This document shows positions 7,484-16,570 of a DNA stretch of 64,000 nt, one piece after another; the stretch's first letter is position 1; each line of letters opens with the position of its first letter. This DNA is from Microscilla marina ATCC 23134 (GTDB taxonomy: Bacteria > Bacteroidota > Bacteroidia > Cytophagales > Microscillaceae): positions 1 through 64,000 of the forward strand of contig NZ_AAWS01000002.1 of the NCBI RefSeq assembly GCF_000169175.1. Direction: 5' to 3'. The position numbers and the translations under genes were made by a program. The notes beneath the pieces were generated by a model. It did no database searches and was not told the DNA's origin. It worked only from the letters and a program-made list of their open reading frames with translations.

Positions 7484-9205
7484 TTAATCATCTCCGCTAG
7501 AGTCTCCACCTACCGCAGATTTGCTTTGGTTGCGTTTGGCGTGGAATGTTTTCCCGTCGGGCTGAGCGGCAATAAACTGCTTTATTTTCTTGTTTAGGTT
7601 TTCTTCGTTGAGGTCTGAATCGCTGTAGGTAGGAGTTAGCCCTTTTTGTCCGGGTAAATCTTCTACATGAATAGTTTGTGTAGGGAAAGCAAAACGAACT
7701 CCTAGTTCATAAGCCAGTCTCAATATATTCATCATAAGTTCGTGGCGTGCCCTAAGCTCCACTCCCCAGTCGTTTACCGTAAAAAATGAGTAAAACAAAA
7801 TGTTGAGCGATGAACCGGCAAAATCATTCAGGTATACCTGGAAATAATCTTTGCGGGTATCGGGGTGTTCCAAAATTATTTGGCGCAAGCCTTTTACAAA
7901 AGCATCAATTAGTTCGGGAGGGGTGTCATACGTAAGCCCCAGCGTAGTAGAATAACGACGGAAGGCGCGTACCCCCATGTTGTCTATCACCATGTTGGCA
8001 AGCTTACCGTTAGATACATACATCACCGAGTTGCTAAAAGTTCGGATGCGGGTAGACCTAAAGCCCACTTCTTCTACGGTACCGTTGATATTTTCTGCCA
8101 CTATCCAGTCGCCCACCTGAAAGGGACGGTCCATAAAAATAGTAAAAGAGCCAAAGAGGTTCTTGATAGTGTCTTGAGCGGCAAAAGCAAAGGCAAGACC
8201 ACCAATAGACAAACCAGCCAGAATAGTGGTAACGTCGAAGTTGAGCGCATTGAGGATAAATATAAATCCAATGATATATACAAGGGTAATGAGCGCTTTT
8301 TTGATCAAAGGAATGAGTTGATCGTCTAAAGTTCCTTCCGTTTTTTCGGCAAGCTTGCCCATATACAAGGCAACAAAATCTACCAGGTGGTTTCCTATCA
8401 TCATACCAAACACAGGCAGTACTACTTTTAAAAACAAGACTACATACTCGGTAAATGACAGCGGAAACTGGAATATGGGCAAAATCCAGATCCAGATTCT
8501 GACAATCAAGAACAAACTTGCCGGGCGTGCTATAGACTGGATCAGTTTCTTGGCGTTGGTACCGCGTTGTCCTTTGCCCAGTTTTACAATAAGCCGGGTA
8601 ATGAGATTACGAAAAATATAAGAAAAAATTTTGTGCAAAAAGAAGGAGAAAATGAGCAACACTAACAGCGATAAGTAATGAAACAAGGTCATTCCCAATA
8701 CTTTGTTGGTCACCCAGTCGGGAAATTTATGGATAATTTTCTCCATCATTCCTATACTGCGGTACAAGTCAGGAATACGGTCAAGCGTGTATTCAGAATA
8801 CAACCATTGTGAGCCCACCTTTTCTACATATACCTCAGGTAGTTCTTTGGGAAAGAGAATGTATATTTTTTTGTTTGCCTCTGACGCCGTCGTGTCTACA
8901 TATTTAGGGTCTTTGGGTAGCTTGCTATAGTCAACGCGTAAGCCACGGGCATCCAGAATTTTGAGCAATCGTTTTGCCAACTCTTCTCGCTTTTCTATAG
9001 ATGCATACTTTCCTCCCCGAAAAAGGGCTTGTGCGGCTATTTCAGGGTGGTAGTTGTTTGTTTGGAGGTTGTCTATATGAGTAGATACAGCATGATAAGG
9101 CGTGTTAAGGTTGGCAGTCTTCCTTTTTGAGCCTTGCCCAAAAGCAAGGTGACTAAATAATAAAAAAATAAATGCAAAGTATAAACTAGTTTTTTTAGTA
9201 TGCAT
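7484..9205 (-). CDS. MscS-family mechanosensitive channel
   Basis: The 573-residue inner-membrane protein opens with a signal peptide (MHTKKTSLYFAFIFLLF to about residue 23) and a periplasmic domain of about 140 residues. Several membrane helices follow between about 175 and 345. The pore-lining helix and beta domain carry the MscS signature GGLAFAFAAQDTIKNLFGS and then FMDRPFQVGDWI. The C-terminal alpha/beta vestibule domain follows, ending in a polar Ser/Asp tail. The family releases solutes on hypo-osmotic shock. The length puts it with the larger MscS homologues that carry an exported N-terminal domain. It is a monocistronic gene converging with the Clp-like gene. Confidence 0.93.
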   Translation of the reverse strand: MHTKKTSLYFAFIFLLFSHLAFGQGSKRKTANLNTPYHAVSTHIDNLQTNNYHPEIAAQALFRGGKYASIEKREELAKRLLKILDARGLRVDYSKLPKDPKYVDTTASEANKKIYILFPKELPEVYVEKVGSQWLYSEYTLDRIPDLYRSIGMMEKIIHKFPDWVTNKVLGMTLFHYLSLLVLLIFSFFLHKIFSYIFRNLITRLIVKLGKGQRGTNAKKLIQSIARPASLFLIVRIWIWILPIFQFPLSFTEYVVLFLKVVLPVFGMMIGNHLVDFVALYMGKLAEKTEGTLDDQLIPLIKKALITLVYIIGFIFILNALNFDVTTILAGLSIGGLAFAFAAQDTIKNLFGSFTIFMDRPFQVGDWIVAENINGTVEEVGFRSTRIRTFSNSVMYVSNGKLANMVIDNMGVRAFRRYSTTLGLTYDTPPELIDAFVKGLRQIILEHPDTRKDYFQVYLNDFAGSSLNILFYSFFTVNDWGVELRARHELMMNILRLAYELGVRFAFPTQTIHVEDLPGQKGLTPTYSDSDLNEENLNKKIKQFIAAQPDGKTFHAKRNQSKSAVGGDSSGDD

Positions 9206-9393
9206 TGTATGTCTTATCGTGTTTAAAATGTGATTGGATTAATTTCGCTTGATACTCTAATACAGGCGCAAAGTTAAAAAAAATGTCCAGAGGTTACGAA
9301 ATTATCCAGTGTTCATTTTCAGGGTAGTTATTCTTTGAGCTTCTTGTTCTTTTAAGTCTTCCTTTAGAAAGACTTAAAAGTGTTGATGAATAT

Positions 9394-9701
9394 AAGTCTC
9401 CAGGCTTGTGTCCAGCGTAGTAAATTCAAGATTGCTTAGTGATCTGGAAAAAATAAGATGTGCCAATTCAAGAAAATATATTGTTCTCAGACGATTCAAA
9501 AAAAACGGTGCATAGCCAAAGCTATGAAGCTTTTTTTTTGAGAAGAATGAGGGCAATAGATACACTTTAATGGCTCAAATTATTTATGAAAGATCACTTA
9601 TTTGTTTTTTGCAAAAACATGAAAGCAGGGTGCTTTCTCAATAAAAAGGCACAAGTTTATAAATCCCGATTTTTCTTCGGGGCGAGAGACGCTTGCGCCA
9701 G
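9394..9701. repeat. Family B element interrupted by family A element
   Basis: Positions 9394-9435 match the left part of the family B repeats at 24541 and 24905 (AAGTCTCCAG, CTTGTGTCC, GTAGTAAATTCAAGATTG). Positions 9599-9701 match the right part (TATTTGTTTTTTGCAAAAAC ... CTTGCGCCAG). In the uninterrupted copies GATTG and TATTTG are separated only by AG. Here 163 bases containing family A lie between them. This is a nested insertion that fixes the A boundaries closely. Confidence 0.85.
9438..9598 (-). mobile_element. MITE-like family A element, copy 1 (nested in B)
   Basis: This 161-bp unit is bounded by AGTGATCT and AGATCACT and is inverted relative to the copies at 23631-23791 and 37051-37210. 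Inside is a hairpin, CATAGC/GCTATG, embedded between an A-tract and a T-tract, which resembles a bidirectional terminator. A short open frame crossing it (MYLLPSFF...) recurs with the repeat and is not a gene. No transposase is encoded, so any mobility would have to be supplied in trans. Confidence 0.85.
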
Positions 9702-9708
9702 CGGGGGA

Positions 9709-9798
9709 CTTCTTTTTATCTATAAGTTTCAAGTGCCCTAAAGGAATACTTAAAACAGCGTGGGAGCTACCGACTCCGGACTAATTAACTCCAGACTA
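9709..9798. repeat. Family C repeat, copy 1
   Basis: A block reading TTTCAAGTGCCCTAAAGGAA ... ACTTAAAACAGCGTG ... CTACCGACTCCGGACTAATT recurs at 25447-25533, with a partial tandem copy to 25568. It adjoins the right end of the family B element here and also lies near B-type sequence at 25 kb. It overlaps the last codons of the CusB-like gene. Confidence 0.75.
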
Positions 9799-11037
9799 AT
9801 GCTCATGCCCCACTTCGCCCGCCTTCGACTGGGCGTATACATAATAAGCTCCTTTTGTAACTAACCGCATGCCAGCAGGTATTTTATCCATCAACTTTAC
9901 CGAAGTGTAGCCATTATCGGTAGTCCCTGTTATTACCTTAATAGGGATAAACTCCAGCTCACCTTTTCCGTGTGCCTTGCCAGCAAATACAAAAGTAGCC
10001 GTACCATCTCTTATAATTGCTTCATCGGACAAAGCATCTACCGATTGATTGTTGAGCCATATTTTTGCTGTTACAAACAAGTCTTTGATAAACCGGGGAC
10101 GCACCTTTTGCAAATGCCCATGAATTCGTACCGTTTTGTTGGCTTTGTTAAACTCCTTGCCTATTACGTGTACCGTGCCCCTGTATTGCTTTTTGCCCAA
10201 AGCAGGCACACTATAAGTAATCTTTTGTTCCTCCGCCACCAGAGCAACGTCTTTTTCGAACACATCAAGCTCTATATGTAGGTGCCCCTCATCTACAATC
10301 TCCATGAGCTCGCGCGAAGGTGCTACATACACCCCGTTGTGCATATTGATAGAGGTAATGTAACCCGACATAGGCGCAGTAATGGCTACTTGCCGCCTTA
10401 TATTTTGGGTGGTGAGTTGGGCAGTGTTGATACCCAGGTAATGAAGAAACTTAGCCATTCCTTCGAGCTGAGCTTGCTTGATGGCTACCTCTGAGCGTAG
10501 TTTTTGTACATTTTTTTGTACTCCTGCCTTGGCCTTTAGCAAAGTCTGTTGCCGAGCCATTTCCTGTTTTAGGTAAACTAGTTCCGCCTTGATCTCCAGG
10601 TACTTTTGCTGTTTGAGAATAAACTCAGGGTTTTCGAGGTAAGCAATCACCGTCCCTTGTTTGATGTATGCCCCTTCTACATATTTTTGGCTACCCTTGA
10701 TAAACCCATCCGCCTTGGCGCTCACCGATGAGTAAGCGTTGGGTGGAAGCCCCAATGTACCCGTAGCTGTGATAAAATCATTGATTTTTACCTTACTAAG
10801 CCCCCCAAATTCCAGTCCTACGGTGCTTGCCTGGGCTTTGCTTAGGTGAATTCCCTCCGCTTTTTTTGCCTCGTGGGCATGTGGGTGTGTATGGTCGTGT
10901 TCTTTGTTTTCTTTGCCACCTACTTTTGCTTCCTGTACCGCTTTTTTATTAGCTGTCCCTTTGCCTTCAGGACTTTTACAGGCATTGGCAAAAGCCAACA
11001 CTACACTGATGATGATATATAAATTGGTATGTTTCAT
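9796..11037 (-). CDS. CusB/CzcB-like RND periplasmic adaptor lipoprotein
   Basis: The 413-residue protein has a lipoprotein signal with lipobox FANAC (Cys about residue 20), so it is a membrane-anchored adaptor. A His-rich stretch HDHTHPHAHEAKK at about 47-59 fits metal binding. The usual HlyD/CusB order follows: a beta strand with FITATGTLGLPP, a lipoyl half-motif with AYLENPEF, a coiled-coil hairpin (about 145-200), a second lipoyl half (ITAPMSGYITSINMHNGVYV), then beta-barrel and membrane-proximal domains. It would join the inner-membrane pump CusA to the outer-membrane channel for export of Cu/Ag or Zn/Co/Cd; the metal is not decidable. It is the last gene of a leftward operon behind the CusA-OMF fusion, separated from it by a 265-bp repeat-filled gap. 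Confidence 0.92.
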   Translation of the reverse strand: MKHTNLYIIISVVLAFANACKSPEGKGTANKKAVQEAKVGGKENKEHDHTHPHAHEAKKAEGIHLSKAQASTVGLEFGGLSKVKINDFITATGTLGLPPNAYSSVSAKADGFIKGSQKYVEGAYIKQGTVIAYLENPEFILKQQKYLEIKAELVYLKQEMARQQTLLKAKAGVQKNVQKLRSEVAIKQAQLEGMAKFLHYLGINTAQLTTQNIRRQVAITAPMSGYITSINMHNGVYVAPSRELMEIVDEGHLHIELDVFEKDVALVAEEQKITYSVPALGKKQYRGTVHVIGKEFNKANKTVRIHGHLQKVRPRFIKDLFVTAKIWLNNQSVDALSDEAIIRDGTATFVFAGKAHGKGELEFIPIKVITGTTDNGYTSVKLMDKIPAGMRLVTKGAYYVYAQSKAGEVGHEH

Positions 11038-11302
11038 TTTTCTTTTAGTTATTTAGTATTATAGCTTCAAGGTACGAGCGATAAGTAGCTACTATAGTCT
11101 CAAGTCCTTAGATGCCGATGCATATCGGTGGTACGAGCGACAAGCTACAAGTTTGCCCTTGTATTTACACTTGTCACTTAAAGCTTACTGCTGTATTTAC
11201 ACTTGCCGTCTGTCGCTTAAAGCTTGTTGCTTAAGGCTTACTGCTGTATTTACACTTGCATTACCGATATGCATCGGTATCTAAGGACTTGTCGCTTGTT
11301 GC
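11038..11302. repeat. Repeat-filled intra-operon gap
   Basis: No gene. It is made of degenerate words: TGTATTTACACTTG three times (near 11158, 11191 and 11246), CTTAAAGCTT words, and two family I palindromes, at 11114-11129 (inverted) and 11263-11278. It separates the adaptor gene from the pump gene of the same apparent operon. Confidence 0.75.
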
Positions 11303-14300
11303 TTATCCCTTGCCGCTTAAAGCTACCCCCGCCTTCACCAAATACTCATAATACACCACTGCCTGATTGTAGGCAAGTACTTGTGCCCAGTAGTTTTGTT
11401 GGTTTTGTGCCGAAAGATGGAGCGTATTGAGCAATTCCAGGTACGATGCCCCTCCCGTTTGGTAACTCAGTCGGGCAATGCGCTCCAGTTCAGGGTTTAC
11501 CCCAATGAGTTGTTGCTGATAAAACTGCACCCCTTCGCGGTAAAGCCGCACCGCATTTTGGGCAGCATTGATGCTTTGCTTCAATTGGAGTTTGGTACTC
11601 TGGTATTGGGTCTCGGCAAGTGCGGCTTGTATTTTTTGTGCTTCTGCTTTGCGGCGGTTTTGGCTCTTAAACAAGGGAATTTGTACCCCCGCCTGAATCC
11701 CGTTTAACCAACCCCCTTCGTCAAATTTTTGGGCAGCATAGCCCAGGCTAACCTTGGGTTGCACCCTCGACTTAATCACCCTTACTTTGGCGTTTTCTAT
11801 AGCAATGCGTTGTTTGGCTTGCTGCAAACTAAAGTTATTGGCAGCGCTGGAGGGTGTGTAAGGCAATACCAACAAACTGTCTTGCGTGGTCAGGGGTTGG
11901 TTCAAACCAAGCAAGAGGGCAAGTTGTTGCTCCAGGCTGCTTTGTTCCATCTGTGTTTGCCGCTTAAGCAACTGATACTTATTGAGTTGCGACTGTATGC
12001 TTAATCTTTCTATAGCATTGGTTTCGCCAGAGGCTTGCCGGGCTTTAGCTTTTTTCAAAAACTGATCGTAGGTAGCGGTCAGGCGGGTATACAACCCCAC
12101 CATCTTTTGCTTGTATTGAATGTTCAAATACAATTGCTGTACCTGCCATTTAAGTTTAGCGGCTGCCACGTTTTTGGCCAGGTGGTTTTGCACCAACCAT
12201 TGTTTTTGCAAAGCATTCCGGGCTTTGGCGGCACCCATTCCTACAAAGTTTTGGGTAATATTGAGTTGGCTCACCCGCTGATTATTAGGCCTGTACAAAC
12301 CATCGCCCTGATAAGTGATGTTGGTAGTGCCAGGGTTGTAGCGTTGGCGCTGTAGCACAGTAGTTTGTTTAATGGCTAGGTTTGCCGCCTGCATATCGGG
12401 GTGGTTCTGTAAAGCAACCGTAATGGCACTGTCCAACGATATAGCTGAAGTTTGCGCCTGTGCCGTACCCCAACCCATTGCCAGCAATGGCAACACCAAT
12501 GCCCCCTTGGGCACCTTCAGGTTTTTGCCCCCTTGTTTTTCTTGCCAGCTTGCCAGCCAACTATACAAAATGGGCAATACCACCAAAGTAAGAAAAGTGG
12601 CGGTGAGCAGGCCCCCTATCACTACTGTAGCAAGTGGGCGCTGCACCTCGGCACCGCCCGAAGTAGAAATAGCCATAGGAAAAAATCCCAAAGAGGCCAC
12701 GGCGGCAGTCATGAGCACCGGGCGCAGGCGTACCTTGGTGCCCTGTATGATGCGTTGTCTGATGTCAGTCATTCCTTCATTTTTTAGTTGGTTAAAATAC
12801 CCAATCAACACAATGCCATTGAGCACTGCTACCCCAAACAAGGCAATAAACCCAATGCCCGCCGATATGCTAAAGGGCAAGCCCCGCCACTGTAGCGCCC
12901 ATACGCCCCCAATTGCCGAAAGGGGAATGGCTGTAAAAATAAGTACCGCCTGAGCCACCGAGCCAAAGGTAAAATACAACAAGATAAAAATAAGCGCCAA
13001 AGCTATAGGCAAGGCTATCGACAACCGTGCTTTGGCAGCCTTGAGGTTTTCGAACTGCCCCCCGTATTCAAAGTAATAGCCCGCTGGTAGCTTTACTTCG
13101 GTCTCCAGCTTTCGCTGAATGTTTTTTACCAATGTTTCTACATCCGAGTTGCCCACATTTACCCCAATCACAATGCGTCGTTGGGTATTTTCTCTCGAAA
13201 TTTGCATAGGCGCTTTTACCAACTCAATGCGTGCCACCGAGCTCAGCGGAATTTGCGCTTGATTGGGCAAGCTGATGTACAAATCTTTGACATCTTGTAT
13301 ACCTTTACGGTGCGCCTGGTCAAGCCTGATTACCAGGTCAAACCGTCGTTCACCCTCATAAATAATCCCCGCTTTTTCTCCGGCAAAAGCCGCCCTGATT
13401 ACACGATTTACCTCTTTGATGTGCAACCCATATTGCGCCATTTTTGCGTAGTCATAGCGTACAATCACCTGAGGCATGCCGGTCACTTGTTCTACATTGA
13501 CCGTACCCACTCCGGGCACCTTACCAATGACCCGTTCGGCAGTTTTGGCACTGGCAAAAAGTTGGTCAATATTGTCTCCATAAAGCTTAATAGCAATATC
13601 GGCTTTGGTGCCCGTCATCAGTTCGTTGAAACGGAGCTGAATGGGTTGCGAAAACTCATAGCCAATGCCTGGAATATGCTGTAGTTCAGCCGCTATTTTT
13701 TCAAACATTTCCGGGCGGTTTTGCGCCGATGTCCACGCTCGTTTGGGGCGCATGACCAATACATAATCACCAATTTCTACGGGCATAGGATCGGTAGGAA
13801 TCTCGGCAGCGCCTATGTTTACTACCACATCGGTAATTTCGGGAAACTTGACCAGCAAACGACGCTGAATCATTTGAGCAGTGACCACACTTTGGCTAAG
13901 CGAACTACCCGGAGGTAAAATATGCTGCATGGCAAGGTCGCCTTCTTCCAGGGTAGGAATAAACTCGCCCCCCATTTGGCTAAAGCCCCACACACTGAGC
14001 CCAAACAAGCCTATAGTGGCCGCCACAAACCACACTTTTAGCCTTAAGGCAAGCTCCAGCAAAGGCAAATAGGCCCGTTGGCAAAGCAAAATAATACGAT
14101 CGGCAACAGTTGCTTTGCTTACTATTTGTTTGCGCAAAAACAAGGCAGACATGGCAGGCACATAAGTAAGTGAAAGCACGAGTGCCCCAGCAATGGCCAA
14201 CATCACGGTTTGCGCCATAGGCTTAAACATTTTGCCCTCTATGCCCACCAAGGCTATGATAGGAATGTATACAATCAGGATAATTATTTCGCCAAAAGCG

Positions 14301-15640
14301 GCAGAGTTTCTTATTTTTTGTGCCGAACTAATCACCGCTTCGTCTACTTGAGTTTGGCTGAGCTTTTGCCCGGCAAAGTTTGCCTGAAAACGATGCACTA
14401 TAGCTTCTACTATAATGATGGCACCATCGATGATGAGCCCAAAATCTATAGCGCCCAGGCTCATAAGGTTTGCCGATATACCCCACAGGTTCATCATAGA
14501 CACCGCAAACAGCATAGCCAATGGAATGATCGACGCCACAATGAGCCCGGCACGCCAGTTGCCCAGCATCAACACCAAAATAAACACCACAATGAGCCCA
14601 CCTTCTATCAGGTTTTTTTCTACCGTACCTATGGCGGTGCTAATGAGCTTGTCGCGTACTAAATAAGCATCTATGATTACGCCTTTGGGCAACGATTTCT
14701 GAATTTGTGCCACCCTGTCTTTCACCCTTTGCGTCACTTGTGCTGAGTTGGCGCCTTTAAACATCATTACTTTGCCGCCTACGGCTTCTTCGCCATTGCG
14801 CACCAGCGCCCCATAGCGGGGTGCCTTGCCAAACTGTACCTTGGCAATGTCTCTAACCAACACAGGTACATCATTTTTGTTGCTCACGACTATTTGCTCC
14901 AGGTCGCGGCGCGACTTTGCCACCCCCTCTGAGCGAATGTAGTAGGTATAGGGTGTTTTTTCGATATAAGCCCCTCCAGTATTTTCGTTGCTGTTGGCAA
15001 GGGCACGGTATACATCGTTGATGCTCAGGCCCATAGATTTAAGCAAAGCGGGGTTTATCGCCACTTCGTATTGCTTGAGGTAGCCCCCCATAGTATTTAC
15101 TTCGGCCACCCCCTCTATGCCCGCCAATTGTCGTTTTACTATCCAATCTTGTATGGTGCGCAAATCGGTGAGCGAGTATTGTTTTTCGTAGCCTTTTTTG
15201 GGGCGCACTACATATTGGTATATCTCGCCCAACCCTGTAGAAATAGGTGCCATTTTGGGCGTACCCAAGCCCGTTGGAATAGCCTCGCGGGCTTCTTTCA
15301 AACGTTCGTCTACCAATTGGCGCGCCAGGTAAACATCGTAGTTTTCGGCAAATACTACCGTGATCACCGAGAGCCCAAAGCGCGAAACTGAACGTATTTC
15401 TTTGACTTGCTGCAGGTTTTGTAGCGAGAGCTCTATAGGGGTGGTAATAAACTGCTCTACCTCTTGCGTGGCAAGAGTAGGCGATAGGGTCATAATTTGT
15501 ACCTGGTTGTTGGTAATGTCGGGTACTGCATCTATGGGCAGTTGGTGCAGAGAAAATACTCCCCACACCACCAGGGCTGCCACCAACAGCCCTACAACGA
15601 ACTTATTCCGGACAGAATAAGCAATGATTTTATCAAACAT
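11303..15640 (-). CDS. CusA/CzcA heavy-metal RND pump fused to TolC-like channel
   Basis: The 1445-residue protein is two proteins in one. Residues 1 to about 1040 are a complete heavy-metal RND transporter: MFDKIIAYSVRNKFVVGLLV as first helix, two large periplasmic loops, the helix with GAIDFGLIIDGAIIIVEAIV (TM4, acidic residues of the proton path), and final helices ending SWLASW. Residues about 1063-1445 are an outer membrane factor (CusC/TolC type) with duplicated coiled-coil halves. Between them, residues 1043-1062 look like a signal peptide (hydrophobic core VLPLLAMGWG ending AQA-Q). The pump and channel would therefore be separated by a Sec-type segment and possibly cut. CusA-OMF fusions are known in Bacteroidota. 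Metal-proton antiport is expected. The operon partners are the 16.1 kb and 9.8 kb genes. Confidence 0.93.
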   Translation of the reverse strand: MFDKIIAYSVRNKFVVGLLVAALVVWGVFSLHQLPIDAVPDITNNQVQIMTLSPTLATQEVEQFITTPIELSLQNLQQVKEIRSVSRFGLSVITVVFAENYDVYLARQLVDERLKEAREAIPTGLGTPKMAPISTGLGEIYQYVVRPKKGYEKQYSLTDLRTIQDWIVKRQLAGIEGVAEVNTMGGYLKQYEVAINPALLKSMGLSINDVYRALANSNENTGGAYIEKTPYTYYIRSEGVAKSRRDLEQIVVSNKNDVPVLVRDIAKVQFGKAPRYGALVRNGEEAVGGKVMMFKGANSAQVTQRVKDRVAQIQKSLPKGVIIDAYLVRDKLISTAIGTVEKNLIEGGLIVVFILVLMLGNWRAGLIVASIIPLAMLFAVSMMNLWGISANLMSLGAIDFGLIIDGAIIIVEAIVHRFQANFAGQKLSQTQVDEAVISSAQKIRNSAAFGEIIILIVYIPIIALVGIEGKMFKPMAQTVMLAIAGALVLSLTYVPAMSALFLRKQIVSKATVADRIILLCQRAYLPLLELALRLKVWFVAATIGLFGLSVWGFSQMGGEFIPTLEEGDLAMQHILPPGSSLSQSVVTAQMIQRRLLVKFPEITDVVVNIGAAEIPTDPMPVEIGDYVLVMRPKRAWTSAQNRPEMFEKIAAELQHIPGIGYEFSQPIQLRFNELMTGTKADIAIKLYGDNIDQLFASAKTAERVIGKVPGVGTVNVEQVTGMPQVIVRYDYAKMAQYGLHIKEVNRVIRAAFAGEKAGIIYEGERRFDLVIRLDQAHRKGIQDVKDLYISLPNQAQIPLSSVARIELVKAPMQISRENTQRRIVIGVNVGNSDVETLVKNIQRKLETEVKLPAGYYFEYGGQFENLKAAKARLSIALPIALALIFILLYFTFGSVAQAVLIFTAIPLSAIGGVWALQWRGLPFSISAGIGFIALFGVAVLNGIVLIGYFNQLKNEGMTDIRQRIIQGTKVRLRPVLMTAAVASLGFFPMAISTSGGAEVQRPLATVVIGGLLTATFLTLVVLPILYSWLASWQEKQGGKNLKVPKGALVLPLLAMGWGTAQAQTSAISLDSAITVALQNHPDMQAANLAIKQTTVLQRQRYNPGTTNITYQGDGLYRPNNQRVSQLNITQNFVGMGAAKARNALQKQWLVQNHLAKNVAAAKLKWQVQQLYLNIQYKQKMVGLYTRLTATYDQFLKKAKARQASGETNAIERLSIQSQLNKYQLLKRQTQMEQSSLEQQLALLLGLNQPLTTQDSLLVLPYTPSSAANNFSLQQAKQRIAIENAKVRVIKSRVQPKVSLGYAAQKFDEGGWLNGIQAGVQIPLFKSQNRRKAEAQKIQAALAETQYQSTKLQLKQSINAAQNAVRLYREGVQFYQQQLIGVNPELERIARLSYQTGGASYLELLNTLHLSAQNQQNYWAQVLAYNQAVVYYEYLVKAGVALSGKG

Positions 15641-15797
15641 ATATTTTTAGTTAGAATAGTTGATGGCTTATATAGCTTCAAGGGACAAGCTTCTATAGCT
15701 TCAAGTAACAAGCGTCAAGTCGCAAGTGTAACCAGCGCTTCAAGGTACAAGCTTCAAGTTTAACTAGCGCTTCAAGTAACAAGCGTCAAGTCGCAAG
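15641..15797. repeat. Degenerate minisatellite upstream of cusA fusion
   Basis: Repeats of a unit close to GCTTCAAGTAACAAGCGTC and AAGTCGCAAGTGTAACCAGC run through this stretch. The same words occur at 1043, 11061 and 46430. No gene. The last unit, AAGTCGCAAG at 15788-15797, forms one side of the direct repeat around the family D element. Confidence 0.75.
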
Positions 15798-15940
15798 CAG
15801 GGTTTTCTTATAAAAGAATCTTTAGGAGAATATACCCCCGAAAAACCATATTTCCGCCTCGGGCAGTGTCTCCACGCCCGATCGAAACCTTGTGCTTGCA
15901 AGCTTCAGAGATGTTTCTCACTTTTTATAAGAAAGCCCTA
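15798..15940 (-). mobile_element. MITE-like family D element, copy 1
   Basis: A 143-bp unit with ends AGGGTTTTCTTATAAAA and TTTTTATAAGAAAGCCCT, which are near-perfect inverted repeats of about 16 bp. It is flanked on both sides by AAGTCGCAAG (15788-15797 and 15941-15950), a 10-bp direct repeat. The flank lies in a minisatellite using the same word, so this copy alone is not proof of target duplication. Copy 2 at 19446 supplies independent support. It lies between the first and second genes of the metal-efflux operon. Confidence 0.82.
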
Positions 15941-15950
15941 AAGTCGCAAG

Positions 15951-16142
15951 TGATAGCTACTAGCATATTTGCAAATAAGAGAAGTTAATAAATAACTCAA
16001 GTTACACAGTTTTCTGAAGGCCGCATGTTTCTATTGTTGAATGGCTATATTGTTGCGCAATGCGTAGCCCAACCATTGAGCAATAAAGCCATATAACCAT
16101 CAAAATAAGTAGGTCTGCGTAACTTCAGTAAATAATGTTTGA
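15951..16142. other. Gap between cusA fusion spacer and DUF6660-like gene
   Basis: This AT-rich stretch of about 190 bases follows the family D element. I see no gene, clear hairpin or repeat. With the elements before it, the gap between the two efflux genes reaches 500 bp, unusually long for an operon. Confidence 0.5.
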
Positions 16143-16481
16143 TTAAACGGTGGGGGGGTGCCAAATACTGCCCAAATACTCTTGAGAATAACTGGGGGCG
16201 TAGTGGTCTTGGTAAACCAAGGCAGGCATACGATGCTTTTGTAACACAGCTACAAAAACGGTCAATGAAATAGACAGGCCGCAGCATTGGCAAGCACAAA
16301 ACGGTGAACAAGTATCCTGGCTGTCTTCTGAGTGATCGTGACTAGCCTCCACCTCGTCATGCGTGTCATTGTGGGCTGATTGTTCTACCACCAAACCATT
16401 TTCACACGTAACCCCGTCGGTGCAGGTGAGCACTGACATGGTAAGTATCAACAGGGACAATATAAAAGCGGTGTATTTCAT
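16143..16481 (-). CDS. Small Cys/His-rich exported protein (DUF6660-like) of metal operon
   Basis: I start at the internal Met at 16481 (MKYTAFILSLLILTM), which gives a normal signal peptide and a 112-residue protein; the frame itself is open from 16556. After the signal come CTDGVTCENG, an acidic His stretch (HNDTHDEVEASHDHSED) and CSPFCACQCC, followed by a hydrophobic segment. A small family with this layout (DUF6660, as I recall it) sits at the head of CusA/CzcA operons in Bacteroidota. The Cys and His clusters suggest a periplasmic or membrane metal-binding accessory, but the function is not established. It precedes the pump gene on the same strand. A perfect 7-bp inverted repeat lies 90 bases upstream. 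Confidence 0.75.
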   Translation of the reverse strand: MKYTAFILSLLILTMSVLTCTDGVTCENGLVVEQSAHNDTHDEVEASHDHSEDSQDTCSPFCACQCCGLSISLTVFVAVLQKHRMPALVYQDHYAPSYSQEYLGSIWHPPTV

Positions 16482-16570
16482 CTGCCAGCAAAGGTAAATA
16501 AAATATCGGTGCACAAGTGTTGCAAGTAAGAAATATGAAACCACAAGGTGTTTCAAACCTCCTTCTTATC

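Noticed and set aside
9374-9565. 63-residue open frame MYLLPSFFSKKK on the minus strand
   Set aside because: It lies inside the family A repeat and recurs as the false start at 23664 on the plus strand. It tracks the repeat, not a gene.
12372-12953. Long antisense frames (up to 220 residues) opposite the CusA fusion and Clp-like genes
   Set aside because: They are shadow frames of strongly coding genes with matching codon periodicity; no independent start signals or domains.
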